A stretch of 64,000 nt of DNA, taken from Angiostrongylus vasorum. Taxonomy: Eukaryota > Nematoda > Chromadorea > Rhabditida > Metastrongylidae. Of the stretch, positions 1 through 12,212 are shown piece after piece; within the stretch, counting starts at the first letter, position 1, and each line of letters opens with the position of its first letter. The translations under genes and the position numbers were made by a program. Under the pieces are notes generated by a model, which ran no database searches, had not been told where the DNA came from, and was given only the letters and a program-made list of their open reading frames with translations. Location: positions 744,001 through 808,000 of the forward strand of contig JADANN010000339.1 in the NCBI GenBank assembly GCA_018806985.1, given 5' to 3'.

Positions 1-99
1 AACATCTAAGCTCGGACAATTATTGCATAAAAACTGTTACAGTTCAAAAAAAAGAACAATTTAGCACAACATTCAACTTTTTTATTCACTGCCTAATAT

Positions 100-240
100 T
101 TCCTTCTCATGTCAAGGTATTCAAGTATATGAAATGCAACTACAATAATGTGAAGATTTTTTGCAAAACTCAGACCCCAGGCCAGATTGGAACCCACTAT
201 TACCTTCTCCGGGGGCTAATGTGTTACTCACAGCACCACT
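100..240 (-). repeat. SINE-A fragment, minus orientation
   Basis: This is the 3' part of a dispersed repeat seen many times in the window. It has the hallmark words 'tttgcaaaactc', 'gaccccaggcc' and a reversed tRNA-like B box. It abuts a plus-strand copy starting near 255, so the two halves form an inverted pair, the usual arrangement of this family here. Confidence 0.6.
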
Positions 241-254
241 GAAGCCCACTCGGA

Positions 255-545
255 AGAGAAAGTAATAGGCAGTCAATAAAAAGTTCAATATTTTGATTTT
301 TGAATACAACATTAGCTTAACTGGGTTCAATGCCAATTTCAGCTCCCCTGATCATTTCTGTTGACAGGGTGATTGCTGATGGCACCGATAAGGTAAAAAT
401 TAGTAGAGATAAAACCAAAGCGAGGGCCTCAGTGGCGAAGTGAGGTAGACGTGAATCCCAGGAAAGCGTAATCGCGGTTTCGAGTCTGGCTTATGGTCTG
501 AGTTTGCAAATATCTTAGCATCGTTGTAATTCAGCGTATCTCAGA
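255..545 (+). repeat. SINE-A copy, tRNA-derived
   Basis: A nearly complete copy of family A. It runs from the A-rich 'aggcagtcaataaaa' head through 'aactgggttcaatgcc' to a tRNA-like segment. An A-box-like 'tggcgaagtgaggtag' lies near 430 and a B-box-like 'ggtttcgagtctgg' near 476. It ends at 'atcttagcatcgttg'. These RNA polymerase III-type boxes indicate a SINE; no protein is encoded. Confidence 0.6.
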
Positions 546-1019
546 AACATTCGAAGTATTACTAAGCTTTTATTTTCTCACGTACTTTTATGTGTAATTG
601 TCACAAAAGTTCTCTTCCAGCACAGGATTATCGCGACCCATCGTGGCTGTTTAGTGAGAAATAACTGCCAATGCAGCTCATTGCCATCACTGTCACTAAC
701 AAGATCACCCAAAAATGAGATAAGTTAGCAATCTTAGTAGAAACTGAGCTTAAGGTGACCCAATGATAGGTCATCGCTGTCTAGCCTAGATATACATGGA
801 CACAAAAGCGAGAACTAAAGTGTGGCTCTATTTGCGTTCCTCAGAAGAAGAAACCTGATGCTATTGAGCAAAGTTAGCTTGCAATATGGACAGTTGGAGG
901 AGGGATCTATATTCGGACAAATAAGCGACATTGAATCGGTCAGTCAATGAATTGTCCAACAGATTAAATCAGTCGCTAGATCGATCAACCACAATACCTA
1001 GGTGTAAAATAGAAATGTC
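546..1019. other. Unassigned spacer
   Basis: No coding exon, known repeat or RNA was recognised here. It is AT-rich with no extended open frame. Confidence 0.5.
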
Positions 1020-1450
1020 AAAATACCAAAGATGAACTCATTTATTTAGCTACAGTTTCGGAGTCATGCCACTAATACTATATCACGTGCATTATCGGTT
1101 TCGTCGTTATCTTCACTGTCGTCCCGTTTATCCACGAGTTATTCAAGTGGGCGCCAGTAAACTTTCCATTTCTCCCTGGTGCGTGCAATAGCAGCCCAGT
1201 GAGTTTTGTTCGCTCCAGGGACCCGTTGAGCATCATATCTTCTTCTACGGTTTTCGTGAAGAATAACTCCGACTTACGGGTCGGCGGTATTGCTGCAGTG
1301 CGTTTGACATCCTGAGAAATCCAGTCACTAACGGTTTCTCTCCGTCAGTTGTCGCTCATACGCAGTAAGTGTTCGGTCCACTTTATCTTTTGCCAATTTG
1401 GGGTATAGAATCTCAAGAATCTCATTCGCGCCGTTCTTCCTCATGGAGGG
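1020..1450 (-). mobile_element. RTE-type LINE remnant, C-terminal end
   Basis: Read on the minus strand, the segment encodes the carboxy-terminal tail of a nematode RTE-like non-LTR retrotransposon. Recognisable blocks are 'VKWTEHLLRMSDN', 'VSDWISQDVKRT' with a following proline/arginine-rich 'PPTRKSELFF', and a terminal 'REKWKVYWRPLE'. They come in the expected order but in different frames with stops, so it is a dead 3' fragment. The 5' endonuclease and catalytic reverse transcriptase parts are absent. Assignment is by recalled family resemblance. Confidence 0.7.
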
Positions 1451-2249
1451 ATCTCATGCCAATTAATTGGGAGACAACGTGGAGCATCCCCAGGTGGAGG
1501 ATAGGAGATTAATCGTTGACCAAAAGCGACTTCTTTTGTTTCTGCTGCAACGATTTACACATACCTTGTGTGTTTAAAGACGACATACTCATGCATGCAT
1601 GCATAGGTGTGTTTTTTGTTAACATGGATTCTACCCTACGAGTCAATTCGGCGAAGAATCTACGACCAAGTGACTGGGAACGATTAGGAGCCGTATCCAA
1701 CAAATAAGCTCCCAGTGTATCTGGGAGAGACTGACAGGCTACCCGTGAATATACCCAACCCCCCCTCCCTCCATGTTCGGAGCTCAGCGAGCTAGACGTG
1801 GGTATCAAACGCTAAACGGAGAAATAAGTGGGATAGAAAAACTCTAATATTCGTTGATTTATGATACTTTATTGCACTAACTAAAAAGTATAATGATGGT
1901 GTGTAGGATTTGTTAAAGGCTCGAAGAGTGCAGCGAACAATATGAACATTCCCTTTCCTCTCTTCCTTCGATCCCACCCATCCCACTCCGATGCACTCCA
2001 CATCTATTCAGATTCAGAACTTTCTCATTCCACACTTAAAGCACGCAAACGTTTCTTCTTTGAAGTACGACTGAATAATTATGCAGCTCTTTTCAATGAG
2101 CTTTCCGGCCCTCCTACTAAGGAGTACTAGCGATCTCTTAAGTACTAGGTCCTACGAAAATTGCTGGCGGACTTTGACCTGAATTTTTAAAGTAGCATAT
2201 GTCAATTCAAAATAAACTTCATAAATTGAAATAAAATCATGCTAGAGGC
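1451..2249. other. Unassigned spacer
   Basis: Short overlapping frames of up to about 100 codons occur on both strands from 1509 to 2130. None shows a known domain, and the opposing frames overlap, as expected by chance. No repeat was recognised. Confidence 0.45.
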
Positions 2250-3080
2250 TACAAAATTTTGCCAACGAGTGCAAGTATGTTTGTAGTGGTTGCATAAGCT
2301 TTTGGACTTCTGGAGATCACGAAGTCGTCGAAGGCAGTTTCCGAACTGGCTTAGTTTTTGAAGCACTTCTTCCACTGCAAATTGTCGAAATGATTGAAGC
2401 AGTAATAGTCGGTAGGCAAGTAGTTTGACGACTATAATGAATGAGGCAGCGTTTTTTAGAGCAACTCGTTCAACATTCGCAGGGTCGATTATGCACCGTA
2501 TGGCTGCGCGTTATTGAGAAGGATTTATGCCTTTCTGTCGACCATTATAGGGTATGAAACTACATATGCACTTCACCAATTAGCTGAAGGCAGGATTCAG
2601 GAAGATGTGATAAATTAAACCAGCTGTAGACCGTCAAACTGTCAGTACGACTTTCTTTTCGTGTGATTTTATTGCCAAGCTTCAACGTGCTCTAAACACT
2701 GCGCCGAAAGTTCCGGCTGTTTTAGACGATTCATTTTTCGCCTTACGTCAAAATCCGGTGGTGAAAGGATCGTTTCGATTGCGTAGAAAAAGCTCCGACG
2801 ACGTCGAGCTTCTTCGATTCTCCAATTTTTTGGGTGCTCTGCAACAGCTGTATACGTTGTGTTCCTCTGCAAGTTCCCGAATAGTTGCGCGTGTATTTAC
2901 TTTCATCACAGCCGTCAATTTATCGTCGTCGACATCCGTGATCGTCCTCACCTTCAACGTCGAATTCACCACGATGAAATTTTCGGGAAAAAGCGTCGCA
3001 CTGTGAATTGCTTAGCAATTCCTTGGTCTCATATTTCACTGATATTTCAAGCCATTTGTGGTTCGCATAACCGAATGTAA
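2250..3080 (-). mobile_element. mariner-family transposase remnant
   Basis: On the minus strand the parts of a mariner transposase occur in the right order. From right to left these are a helix-turn-helix-like 'TRATIRELAEEHNV', then 'LFLRNRNDPF', which in the family precedes the first catalytic aspartate block, and a C-terminal 'AFDDFVISRSPK'. The frame breaks several times, much of the middle is missing or scrambled, and I found no intact catalytic D,D34D triad. It is therefore a non-autonomous DNA transposon relic. Terminal inverted repeats were not located. Confidence 0.7.
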
Positions 3081-5523
3081 ACTCGTACGTCAAACTTCTC
3101 CAATTTGCTGTTTTGACATCTCAATCTCCAATCTGTAAAAAATGTCAGAAGTACAGTAGACATTGTGATTCAATTAAACAGTGCTAAGAGGAATAAAATG
3201 AACTTCACATTGATATATATAATAGTATAGCATCACTGCTAAAACACCTACAACAGAAATAAAGCTGTCAACGCGACGAAAATTTCCGAAGGACCTAGAA
3301 GCATAGTTTCACTCTATCTGATAGTATGACGTCTCGCTGTCACAATTAGTGCCAGCTTCAGCACAACTCCCATGTGGTTGGTTTTTTTGATGCTTAACCA
3401 GATGCTCTTTTCTCCTGATATTCTCTGATAACTCAGCCTTGACGTCCACTGATTGTCATAACAAACACCTGCTGGTGTTTATAGTCTGGAAATTTATCGC
3501 TTCGCGGTCGTGTTGCTTTTAGGAAGCTGTCGCCAAAAGCTTACTCTCAACTGGATTTCTGTCTGTCTGTCGAATTTGTTTTCAGTTTAGGCTATGTTTC
3601 CGAGGAATAAGTCTTTTCTGCTTTACACTGTATTTGGTCAAGCAGAAAGGTTTTCGTCGTCGTGGTTCACTAAGCATCGCTCTAACACATGAAGACAACA
3701 AGTCATTAGACGGTAATTAAAGCAGTGGAAAAACATAGTGTACACTTAAAAGGACAATGTCTTCCAAGTCAAAAGAGATTTCAAATGGGTGTATGTAATA
3801 ACAAACGTATTAACAAGGAGATGTAGCAATAATTATAAAAATGCAAGTGCATTTATCCTGTAGGTCTACACGGTAACCTCTTGCTTTAGTGACTGCCTAG
3901 ATATTTTATGATAAAGATAAAAAAGTGCTGATTAGTAGGTTTTCTCAAGAATAAGAAAATCCGTTTTATTGCTCAACAATGAGATATCGACAACAGTCAT
4001 TATCCGGTTTTTAAAAAATTCATGGATAATAAAGAGAACGACAAGCTAGAATCCAGAAGCTAAGCTAACGACGTGGAAAAGAGATTTTGCCACTATCTCT
4101 TTCTAGGTATCGAAATCCATTGCACCGTCGGGTGTTCACGCTCATCGTATAATCATGCAAATTAGCTTGGTATCGGTATCTGGGTGTTCAGTTCATAGTA
4201 AGACAATGCGGACGATCACTGCCTTCATGAAAGAATCCACCTCTCGAGGCACCAATCTACTGGCCAACCACAATAGTCGGAGACTGCCTCTTATCACCTT
4301 CCAGCGCTTTCACACGTAATCAGTGAACTACAGAAAAAAATCACCCTATCAGTTTGCAAGTATTTCTGGACCACCCAGCTAGCTAAAACTAGAGGTTATT
4401 GAGGTTTCCAAGCGAATAATAAACAAATAACTAAAACTGAATGAATAAAGATACTTACGTTTGTATGTGATGACGTGGCGATTCGTGTTATAATCGTCGA
4501 ACACTGTTAACGCTGGAGCCCAGAACATGACGAATATCGCCAGATGCATTAGTCAGCCGGCATCGGCCTAAACAATTCACAACGAATATCGGATAATGTG
4601 ATAAAATAGGAAGAATCTTCGTAATGAGAAAGAAAAAAAGGAAAATTGGCAAGCTATTCGAGATTGAGATCGATATGTCAAACATGATGTACACTGTTAT
4701 CTTACCATAGGAATTAATCGCATATTTTAAAGACTGGAAACTATTTCTTTCTGCATGAATTGGCAAATATATTATACGTACTATAAGGATGTAGAATAGT
4801 GGTTAGAAGAGTTGTGCAATACAAGCATGGTCATCGGTTCGCTGACGAGACTCAAGGTTATTATGCCCCAACACTCAATAGTCCTAAATTTTGTAGTAGT
4901 CGTCTGGGAGTACAAAAATACTGATTCGACACATCACTAGACCTCTGTAGATTATTGCGCAGGCCAAATGTGCTCTCAATCATATCCACATTTGTACGAA
5001 TGGGGTCGAATGCATGACATATTTCTAAAGGAAAACTTAACGCCAGATGCACTATCGCTTCTGAACAAGAAAAATGTGGACACTTGGATCGACCTAATAT
5101 CAGAAAAATATATATCGGTTAGTTTTAAGATAGCATGATGTGTTATCGTGAAATGAACAGAGAGTTGGACATAGACCTAAAGCGATCATGCACTCATCTT
5201 AAGAAGTTGTTGGGATTACAAAGTAGACACGCTGTTGCCTGCTGCGTCGTATTAACATATATCTTTCCAACACAAGTAGATTACACGCACATCCTACATG
5301 TATGTACCTACATCGGATCGCTAAAAACCAATAGAAGTTTCGAGTGACTGAGAAATATGTGGGATTCGCGGCTCGGAATCCGTTGCGGCGAAGAAACCAA
5401 TAAAAGAGACTTGACAAGCTAGCCATAAGTAGGGACAAGCAGCTATGATTTTTGACAGATTCAGACCAGATAATTACCACTACCTCCTTGCCGAAGGCAG
5501 TACAAATTAAAGACCTAAAAAAT
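3081..5523. other. Long spacer without recognised genes
   Basis: About 2.4 kb of AT-rich sequence. The longest open frames (4488-4766 and 4861-5052 minus, 5135-5480 on both strands) overlap one another, lack known motifs and show no family resemblance. No tandem repeat stood out. Confidence 0.45.
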
Positions 5524-5535
5524 AATACTGTTATT

Positions 5536-5949
5536 TCAACCTTCTTGCCTACTGCCGCCTCTTTTTGATGGCAGGGTATATTGCGAAATATAACTTCAAC
5601 GAAGCTGAGATATTTGCAAAACTTTGGACCGCAGGTGCCTATGGATGGTGGGGAACGAACGCGCTATTGTAAAAATTATAGAAGGCAAAAAATAAAAACT
5701 AAACATTGTGAATTCAACACAGCCTCAGCTTAACTGGGTTCAATGCCGATGTGGGCTCTCCAGATCAATCCCGCTGATGGGTGATTGCTGAAGGCAGAGA
5801 TCGGTAGAGCTAGCTGAGAGACATGCGAAACGAAGGACCCGCATGGTATGGTGGTGAACGCGTTACTCCCCGGAAAGGACAATAGCGCGTTCGTTCCCCA
5901 CCATAGGCACCTGCGGTCCAGAGTTTCGCAAATATCTCAGCTTCGTTGA
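5536..5949 (+). repeat. SINE-A fold-back insertion with target duplication
   Basis: A 414-bp insertion flanked by the direct repeat AATACTGTTATT (5524-5535 and 5950-5961), a 12-bp target-site duplication. The left part (to about 5690) is a minus-oriented 3' arm of family A. The right part is a plus-oriented copy with the head 'aactgggttcaatgcc' and a tRNA-like segment near 5860-5910. The inverted arms can fold on each other. The duplication shows that both arms arrived as one unit. Confidence 0.75.
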
Positions 5950-5961
5950 AATACTGTTATT

Positions 5962-6482
5962 CTTTTCTACTCGTTTGTCTAAGGGGAATTCACTGATCAA
6001 ACGTAGTTAATGAGAGCGGCGAATGTTGACTTGAGACCTCATTTCGTACTCAACTCACGGAAAACATTTAGTATTAAGAATAAGAGTTTGCTCAACAAGA
6101 ATTGTCAGCTAAGGACGCCACATCTTAGGTAAAACTGAAACGTTGAATAGATATGGATGACGACCAGAGAGAAGAACACGATAGAAGAAAACGAGCAGCG
6201 CAAGGTCGCTTTCTTCTACCAGGAGGCACTGCCGATCCTGATTTGCGTGTTCACATTATACGCAGCTCTCCTCCCTGATTAGTGCAAAAAAAGTACGAAA
6301 ACGAATTGATGCTTCAACTGTATTAAAAAAAATTGCAGAGGTATTCAAGGAAGACATTCTGAGCCGGTGTAGCGAACTCCACGTCGATTTTTTTTATTTT
6401 AGATTTCAGAAGAATGATGTCCCGTCTTAGGAATACGATAGAACGCCTCTCAAAAACAGACATCAGTATGCCAGTGATATAA
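5962..6482. other. Unassigned spacer
   Basis: No gene or named repeat was recognised between the SINE-A insertion and the Penelope-like terminus. Confidence 0.4.
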
Positions 6483-6552
6483 TAAGTGAACATATTTATT
6501 TATATGATCTTATGAACTGATCGTGTCGAGGTGATGCGAATTTGGTATAAGC

Positions 6553-6595
<43 letters not shown>

Positions 6596-6710
6596 ATTGT
6601 CCTTGTTGTTGGTTGATGGCTGACGTCTCGGCAATTTCGCTTTCCTCAGAGCAGTGATGTTGCGAGTGGGACTGGAGAGTTAGGCGGCCTGTAGAGACGA
6701 GTGGGACAAG
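6483..6710 (-). mobile_element. Penelope-like element terminus with ribozyme-like motif
   Basis: Minus-oriented 3' end of the same PLE subfamily as that at 48740-50381. It shares 'atttatttatatgatctta', a TTG-rich tract, and a hammerhead-like motif at 6618-6652. No coding part remains. The TTG tract is expanded to a pure repeat at 6552-6596. Confidence 0.65.
6552..6596. repeat. (TTG)n microsatellite
   Basis: About 14 consecutive TTG/GTT units ending in TTATTG, inside the PLE terminus. Other copies of the terminus have only a short interrupted TTG tract here. Confidence 0.9.
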
Positions 6711-6849
6711 CAGGATCCCATTTTCCACTCGTTTCTTTGCCGGGTAATTGTCGTCCATGGTGCTGGTTTGCTTTCAACACGGCGACATCTGCGAGGCAAA
6801 TTCTATGATCCACGGACCATTACCTTCTGTTAACAGAACCGACTAATTT

Positions 6850-7000
6850 TATTATTTGCGAACACGTCTGAGCTACCATGTACGTGTTCGTTGCATAGAA
6901 CGCTTGCGAGTCCATTCTACAGTTCTTTTCATTCACATGCAATCTGTTCTTTTCATTATTTGATCCGCTTTTCTATGTTTCGCTATCGATATATCAATGT
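6850..7000 (-). mobile_element. RTE-type LINE scrap
   Basis: The minus-strand sequence matches the tail of the RTE copy at 55690-55830. Shared words are 'cagttcttttc', 'ctgttctt' and the preceding 'gcgagtccattc' in equivalent spacing. It is too short and too broken to encode anything. Confidence 0.5.
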
Positions 7001-7023
7001 TACCATCATATAACCCTTGATCT

Positions 7024-7302
7024 AAGTGGCGCGTGTAGCGAAGTGGTTACAAGTGCCCTGTTATACATACGTGATCGTTGGTTCGATTTTGCGCTCTGGG
7101 CTCACTGTGCCTTTTCTCCTTTTGTCGTCGGGAAACTGGTAGGGGAGTTGTTTTGGAGGATACAGGAGGTAGATGATCACTGACTTGACAGATCGGTAGG
7201 GCACAGCAGTTCATTTTATAAGCCAGATATAAACTCACCTGTAACGATGCTCGATGTAGTCAATTGTATGGCGCATTCCTAAGGAAATGATCAACGCCAA
7301 CA
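7024..7302 (+). repeat. SINE-C copy, tRNA-derived
   Basis: It begins with a tRNA-like A box ('gtgtagcgaagtggttac') and a clear B box ('ggttcgattttgc') about 50 bp apart. The family body follows, ending in 'acgatgctcgatgtagtc' and 'gcgcattcctaagg'. Related copies lie near 12038, 20533, 24355, 34465 and 41495. Confidence 0.7.
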
Positions 7303-8235
7303 ATCTAATCATTTATCCTTCTACTCCTAAATTTGGGCAATATAGTAGGGATGGAAGATGATAGTTAGCCAGGAAGAACGTTAAAGTTCATTCCAAGAGA
7401 ATCAAAACGACCTCGAGAGAGACCGCCAAAATGATGTGCAAACGTTTTTTGTTGTGATGGAACTCCGAAATATGTAAGCATGGGTCATATAAGTATGCTA
7501 GCACCGCTAAATTTTTGACATATATAAAACCTTCTATCATACAATACTTTTTTTATTGTTAAAATGCATTCTGTGTTTTCGATGAAAAGATGGTTCTTTC
7601 TTAAAAAAATAGTCCAAATAGCATTAAGATTTGAATGAAAAGTGGAAGCGTCAAATGGGAGAATAGACGGATCGCCGTCGCCGCGCTGTACAGTGTTCAA
7701 AGGGTTTGAAATGGAATGCATACACGAGATCCGATCGAAAAACAAAAACTGCAAAAAAGGTTGACGTTTCCTGAAAACTATTACAAGAAGAAACATCTCA
7801 GAGTCACAAAGCACAAAAGGCGCTCTGTGACCAAGAAACGTCGACACAATAGCGGAGTTATCTGATCACTATGATATTTCGTCTTATCATCATCTTCTTC
7901 ATCATCTTTGTTATCTTTTAATTTGATCATCTACGAACTAACCTAAAAGCTAAATCACATCGAACATTTTCGCTCCTGATATCGAATGATAAGATAGCCT
8001 ATGAAGAGCATCAGGTCCTCTACCGCATTGGGGTGAACGATCTTATGCTTACATGGAACGTCCTCACAAATCATGAAGACCGTTGCAAATTTTCTAACGG
8101 CTCCACTAATTCACAGACATCATCGGGTTCATACGCTCAGCTGCGGTTTAGCGATCGGTTTTTCTGTCCTCGTTGTGGTGGACTTCACCGCAGTCAGTCG
8201 CCAACACTTGCTGATCGAAGAGTGCTTTAATGCCA
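7303..8235. other. Unassigned spacer
   Basis: It holds open frames of 120 codons (7485-7847 minus) and 65 codons (8033-8230 plus). Neither has a known domain, a convincing splice context or a paralogue in the window. No repeat was recognised. Confidence 0.4.
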
Positions 8236-8329
8236 TGTGATTAGCATTCTTTTAAAAACGACAACGATTCCTACGAGTAGTTGACCGATTGACGAACGAA
8301 GATGTAATTTTTCGCGTCGAAGTGTCCTA

Positions 8330-8605
8330 TGAAACACATGATCTAATGTGGGGTAGTGTAGTCGTCAACCATGTGCGACTCTAATCGGCTGTTCTTCCTC
8401 AGTGGGTGGCTTGTAGTGGGGTTTTCGAGAAGGTGGTGATTATGTAATTACCATATAGATTTTCATCTTTCTGTTTGTGTTACTGAGGCGTATGGAGTAG
8501 TAAATTGCATATCAATATACCCTTCCGAGCTCTGAAGACGGCGATACTGCCGAGACGTCAGCTACCGTTGCGTCGTATGTGTTGTTTTTTTGTAACGAAC
8601 TAAAC
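8330..8605 (+). mobile_element. Penelope-like element 3' terminus
   Basis: Plus-oriented terminus of the PLE subfamily also seen at 53130-53480 and 56930-57182. Shared landmarks are 'gtagtcgtcaaccatgtgcg', 'gtaattaccatatag', 'ttcatctttctgt', and a hammerhead-like motif at 8527-8563. The coding part is gone. Confidence 0.65.
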
Positions 8606-8639
8606 GTGTACTGTATAACAAATTCGTGATTGCTGGAAA

Positions 8640-8835
8640 AAAGAGATATTTCGAGTGCTGCTGCTTGAGGATATTGTCTTCTTAAAATTCCGGTCCAGTC
8701 GATTCTCCATGCAATCTTCGAGATAGCCGAGCTTAGGCGTTCACACTAGGACTGGGGAGAACGTTGGGGGAGGGATGGAACCAGCACCTTGCTTTTGATT
8801 GACTACACTACTGACCACTGCTCAGAAATGAGAAC
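8640..8835 (-). repeat. SINE-D copy, tRNA-derived
   Basis: On the minus strand it has an A-box-like 'gagcagtggtcagtagtg' and a B-box-like 'ctggttccatccc'. A second, diverged copy is at 18560-18800, where 'aagtcgattctct' matches 'cagtcgattctcc' here. Confidence 0.5.
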
Positions 8836-10135
8836 ATTACCGTAATGCCTTTGCAGAGATCATTGAGCAGCTCTGGCACTTTACGGGAACGAAAAGAGTT
8901 TACTGGTGCCCGCTTAAAAGGCTCGATGATTAATTGTGGTTCAGAAATGTGCTCGAAAAGCCTAATGGATCAAGAAACCAGGTTTGAATTGGTAGAAAGA
9001 AAAGATTTTTACTACGTTTGGACGAGTAGAGATTGGTTTTTTTTCTACTGCATCATATAACCACTGTCTGAACAACGTTTTCTGACATTCAACAACAAAC
9101 GTAACCAATACAAAGTCCAGCAAAATAGTTTTCACCTGTCCGGCATGTAAGGCGCAGTAGAATAAGGATTAGCAGGCATCGTTATTAAATAAATCTAAGG
9201 CGGTCGTACGAGAACAACAATGAGATGAATTATAAGAGTCCTTGAGGAATGAATGGAACTCATTCATATGGAAAAGCTAAACACTACGCTGCCACTAATG
9301 GTGAACAATGACCATAATATGAAAAGGTTCAGCAAACTGGTTGGATTGATGATCTATAAGGTAAGACGTATGGATGAAAGCCCAGACAAAGCTGTTTCGT
9401 GTAGCGTTATTAGAATAGGTTCGGATACGCGAGGGAAATGATGTGGACTATGGAATTACTTAAGTGAGAGGCACGTAACTCACCACGGAGTGATGATGAA
9501 CACGGAAAAAAAGAAGGTATAGAAAATAGCTTTGGAACTCATTTCGACTTGAATTGTTCTGCAAAATAAATAGATTGTAATAGATTGGGAAGAGTAGTTG
9601 ACGTTAAGGAAAATATCATTTTCCTAAGAGCTGAATCCTAGAGAAGACTGACTCAGTTGTTTTTGCACGAGAGGAAATCTGAAGTGCAAATGATTGATGT
9701 GGATGAGGTTCACGGAATAACAAAGAAGTCCGAATGGCTAGAAAAACACTGAAGGGAATGAAGACCTGCCATGGTACACTACACATAATCGATTGTGTAG
9801 TAGTCTACACTAGAGAAGAAAAACGTGAAAATACTTGGAAAATCTTGGTATTTTAAAAGGTGATTGAAGAGCTCACTTTTATCTTTTATAGGCTCTACAG
9901 TCTAACAACGATTGATCTTATTTATTCCACTATTAATATTATTAGTACTAAAAAACGTTGAAAGAGCCAGAACTCTGACTACTTTTCATCAGAAAGAAAA
10001 AGCTTTCCATTCGCTTTAGTAAGCAGATATTTTTTATCAGCTGGAAGTGATGAGATGTGATCTCTTCTAAATTAAGACGAAGAATAAATGAAGCTAAAAA
10101 ACGACATTCTATTTCACGGCCGTAGTTGACTTGGG

Positions 10136-10163
10136 TCGATCGGTCGGTCGGTCGGTCGGTCGA
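10136..10163. repeat. (TCGG)n microsatellite
   Basis: About six tandem TCGG units starting TCGATCGG and ending TCGAC. It contains several overlapping palindromes. Confidence 0.85.
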
Positions 10164-10369
10164 CCTCCAATGATGGCCGAGCGGCGTGAAATTCAATTCA
10201 CGACAGAGACAATATGTAAGACCTCTGATTGCCAGAACCTCATGCCGTCCAGCAGCGATTCGTCGACTAAGCATTAATAACATCTGTTATCTATTTAGAT
10301 CGTTAGACACCAATCAAAAAAAAGTACATGGACTAATCCGCCCACGAAACATGACTTGAGGCGTTCTGT

Positions 10370-10465
10370 TAAACTCGTCCGCTCAGATGTGAAAATCGTC
10401 CACGTGGAGTGAAACTCGCCTATGTAAAGACGAAACTCACCTTTATGTAGACTTTCTGTTCGAAA
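10370..10465. repeat. Degenerate 20-bp tandem repeat
   Basis: Four successive units of about 20 bp share the core '(A/G)AAACTCG(T/C)CC' or close variants: 'aaactcgtccgctcag', 'aaaatcgtccacgtgg', 'aaactcgcctatgtaa' and 'aaactcacctttatgt'. It looks like an old minisatellite. Confidence 0.5.
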
Positions 10466-11739
10466 TCGAGCGTTTCTAAAAGACATGCCTTAAACAGTTT
10501 TGTTCAGCTAAACGTTAATTTTTTATATGGTGAACACCAGCAAAGCATAAAATAAGATAGCAAATGGTGTTAAATGGTAAAGATAATAACACGATTATAA
10601 CAAAAAGAAAAATGCGGGAAAAAAATTCAGCTTCTCGATATCTACCGAGTGGAAAGTAGCTCAATGCGCAGCTTTGGAGAGCGATAGGGATGGAAAGAAA
10701 CTTTACTGGTTGCTCTTTTGATGCATTTGGTGATTAACTCTCCTTACACAGTTATAGTCGAGCCTACAACACCAGAGCCGAATGATGTTAAAAAAATGAC
10801 GTTGAAGCCAAAAAAGGCATTCAAGTAAGACTAAACGGAAATATTTCATGACTATACATTTCTCGACTCGACAATGGTCACACTATGATTGGAATAGCAG
10901 CCCAATCGAAGAACGGATAGGAAGCGGGATTGGCTGGAAAGATTAGCTTTAACGAAAATACTTTGTTCACATGCCGTTCACTGCTCCGGCTTTGTTGTGT
11001 TTTTCTCCTTGTTTTGGAAACCGGAGCCGAATTAACGACATGAACATTGAGATTTTTCTAGAAATAGTTATGTTAAGCAAACTGAAGAAGGTTTTAATAA
11101 AATTAATGACTCCTCTCGTGCAACTTCTTCCTAATCATAAAGGAGATGAGTGGTATTTTGCCCCAACTGAGTTGCCCCAAGTTCAATATTTTTCAATCCG
11201 GTCAATGAATGGTGATCGACACGATGGTCGGATCAAACTCTTGTTTGATCGTTCAGATGGCCTGTCTTCGAAAATAATCGTGCGAGTTAGTGTCATCACA
11301 ATGCTACCTAATCACATGCATTACAAACAGTCGCACGCTTTTGTGGATTCGAAGATTTGCCGCATAGGTCTCCTTCTGACCCGTGACAGTTCCTGGTATT
11401 AGTTTGCTCGTAGATGAGAACTCTGATAGAAACTGATAGGTGAAGAACCTCTTCTAATCTTCAGTGATCACGCTGGAAGATGTGAATTTCCTTTAAGTCA
11501 AAATTCGGTACCTATGAACACCTCTGAACTAATTACAGCGAGCTGGTATGCGTCTATAAAGAGGATTATCGATGTTGCAGTGAAATCTGCAAGCGTAACA
11601 CCAACTACTCCATGAACTACACAATTTCACACCGAGATGTTGAAAAGCAGTGTTTGAAATATGAGAATGTTTTCTTATTTTTAAAACTGACCGTAATTTA
11701 ACCTCGGTAGTAACAGTCAATACCTTCTCGGATTGTTAA

Positions 11740-11768
11740 GCTAACACGAGTCTCAACCTCGTGTTAGC
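11740..11768. other. Perfect 11-bp inverted repeat
   Basis: GCTAACACGAG and CTCGTGTTAGC are separated by a 7-base loop (tctcaac). There is no T-run after it and no gene nearby, so a role as a terminator or small RNA is unsupported. Confidence 0.6.
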
Positions 11769-12037
11769 ATGCCAATCTATGAAAGTATTTTTCTTAGTAA
11801 AAAGAAAGAAATATTATATCTAAGGCAATGCAGAAGGTTTTACCACTCCTAAACTGTTGCAGTTCTTTATGAACTTTGTTAATTCCCTGGCAACTCCTCT
11901 ACTGTTGTAGTCTCCATATTGATAGAGAAGTGTTGTAGAACAATTCCATTTACCAAAGAGACACAATAACTCATTCAGATTTAACATAAGGAGTTATTAA
12001 AGAGCTCTTTGTAACGCAGCTTTATGCTCACAAAGCA

Positions 12038-12212
12038 TTCCATCCCTCCGAGGTCGGAAAATTTCTACCAGACTTGTATGGTACTGACTTGATACGTCGG
12101 TAGCCACCTGAAGTCGTTGGGTAGGCCAAGCATCCATTCAATCCCTTCTACGATGCTTGATGAAGTAGAATGCACGGTGCGTTCCCAAGACATTGATCAA
12201 CGCCGAATTCTT
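12038..12212 (+). repeat. SINE-C fragment
   Basis: It carries the body of family C: 'ccatccctccgaggtcgg', 'gtactgacttgatacgtcgg' and 'tacgatgcttgatgaag' followed by 'cacggtgcgttccc'. The tRNA-like head is missing or too diverged to see. Confidence 0.65.

Larger units (their letters stand above)
8836..12037. other. Long region without recognised genes
   Basis: About 3.2 kb. The longest frame (10971-11402 plus, 143 codons) has no motif I know and no paralogue in the window, so I did not call it. It includes a TCGG tetranucleotide array at 10136-10163, a degenerate 20-bp tandem repeat at about 10370-10465 and a perfect 11-bp hairpin at 11740-11768. Confidence 0.4.

Noticed and set aside
7024..7100. 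Possible tRNA gene with A and B boxes
   Set aside because: No cloverleaf; the same sequence begins other SINE-C copies.
10971..11402. 143-codon plus-strand frame, the longest outside recognised elements
   Set aside because: No known motif, no splice context, no paralogue in the window; AT-rich DNA of this size is expected to yield such a frame by chance.
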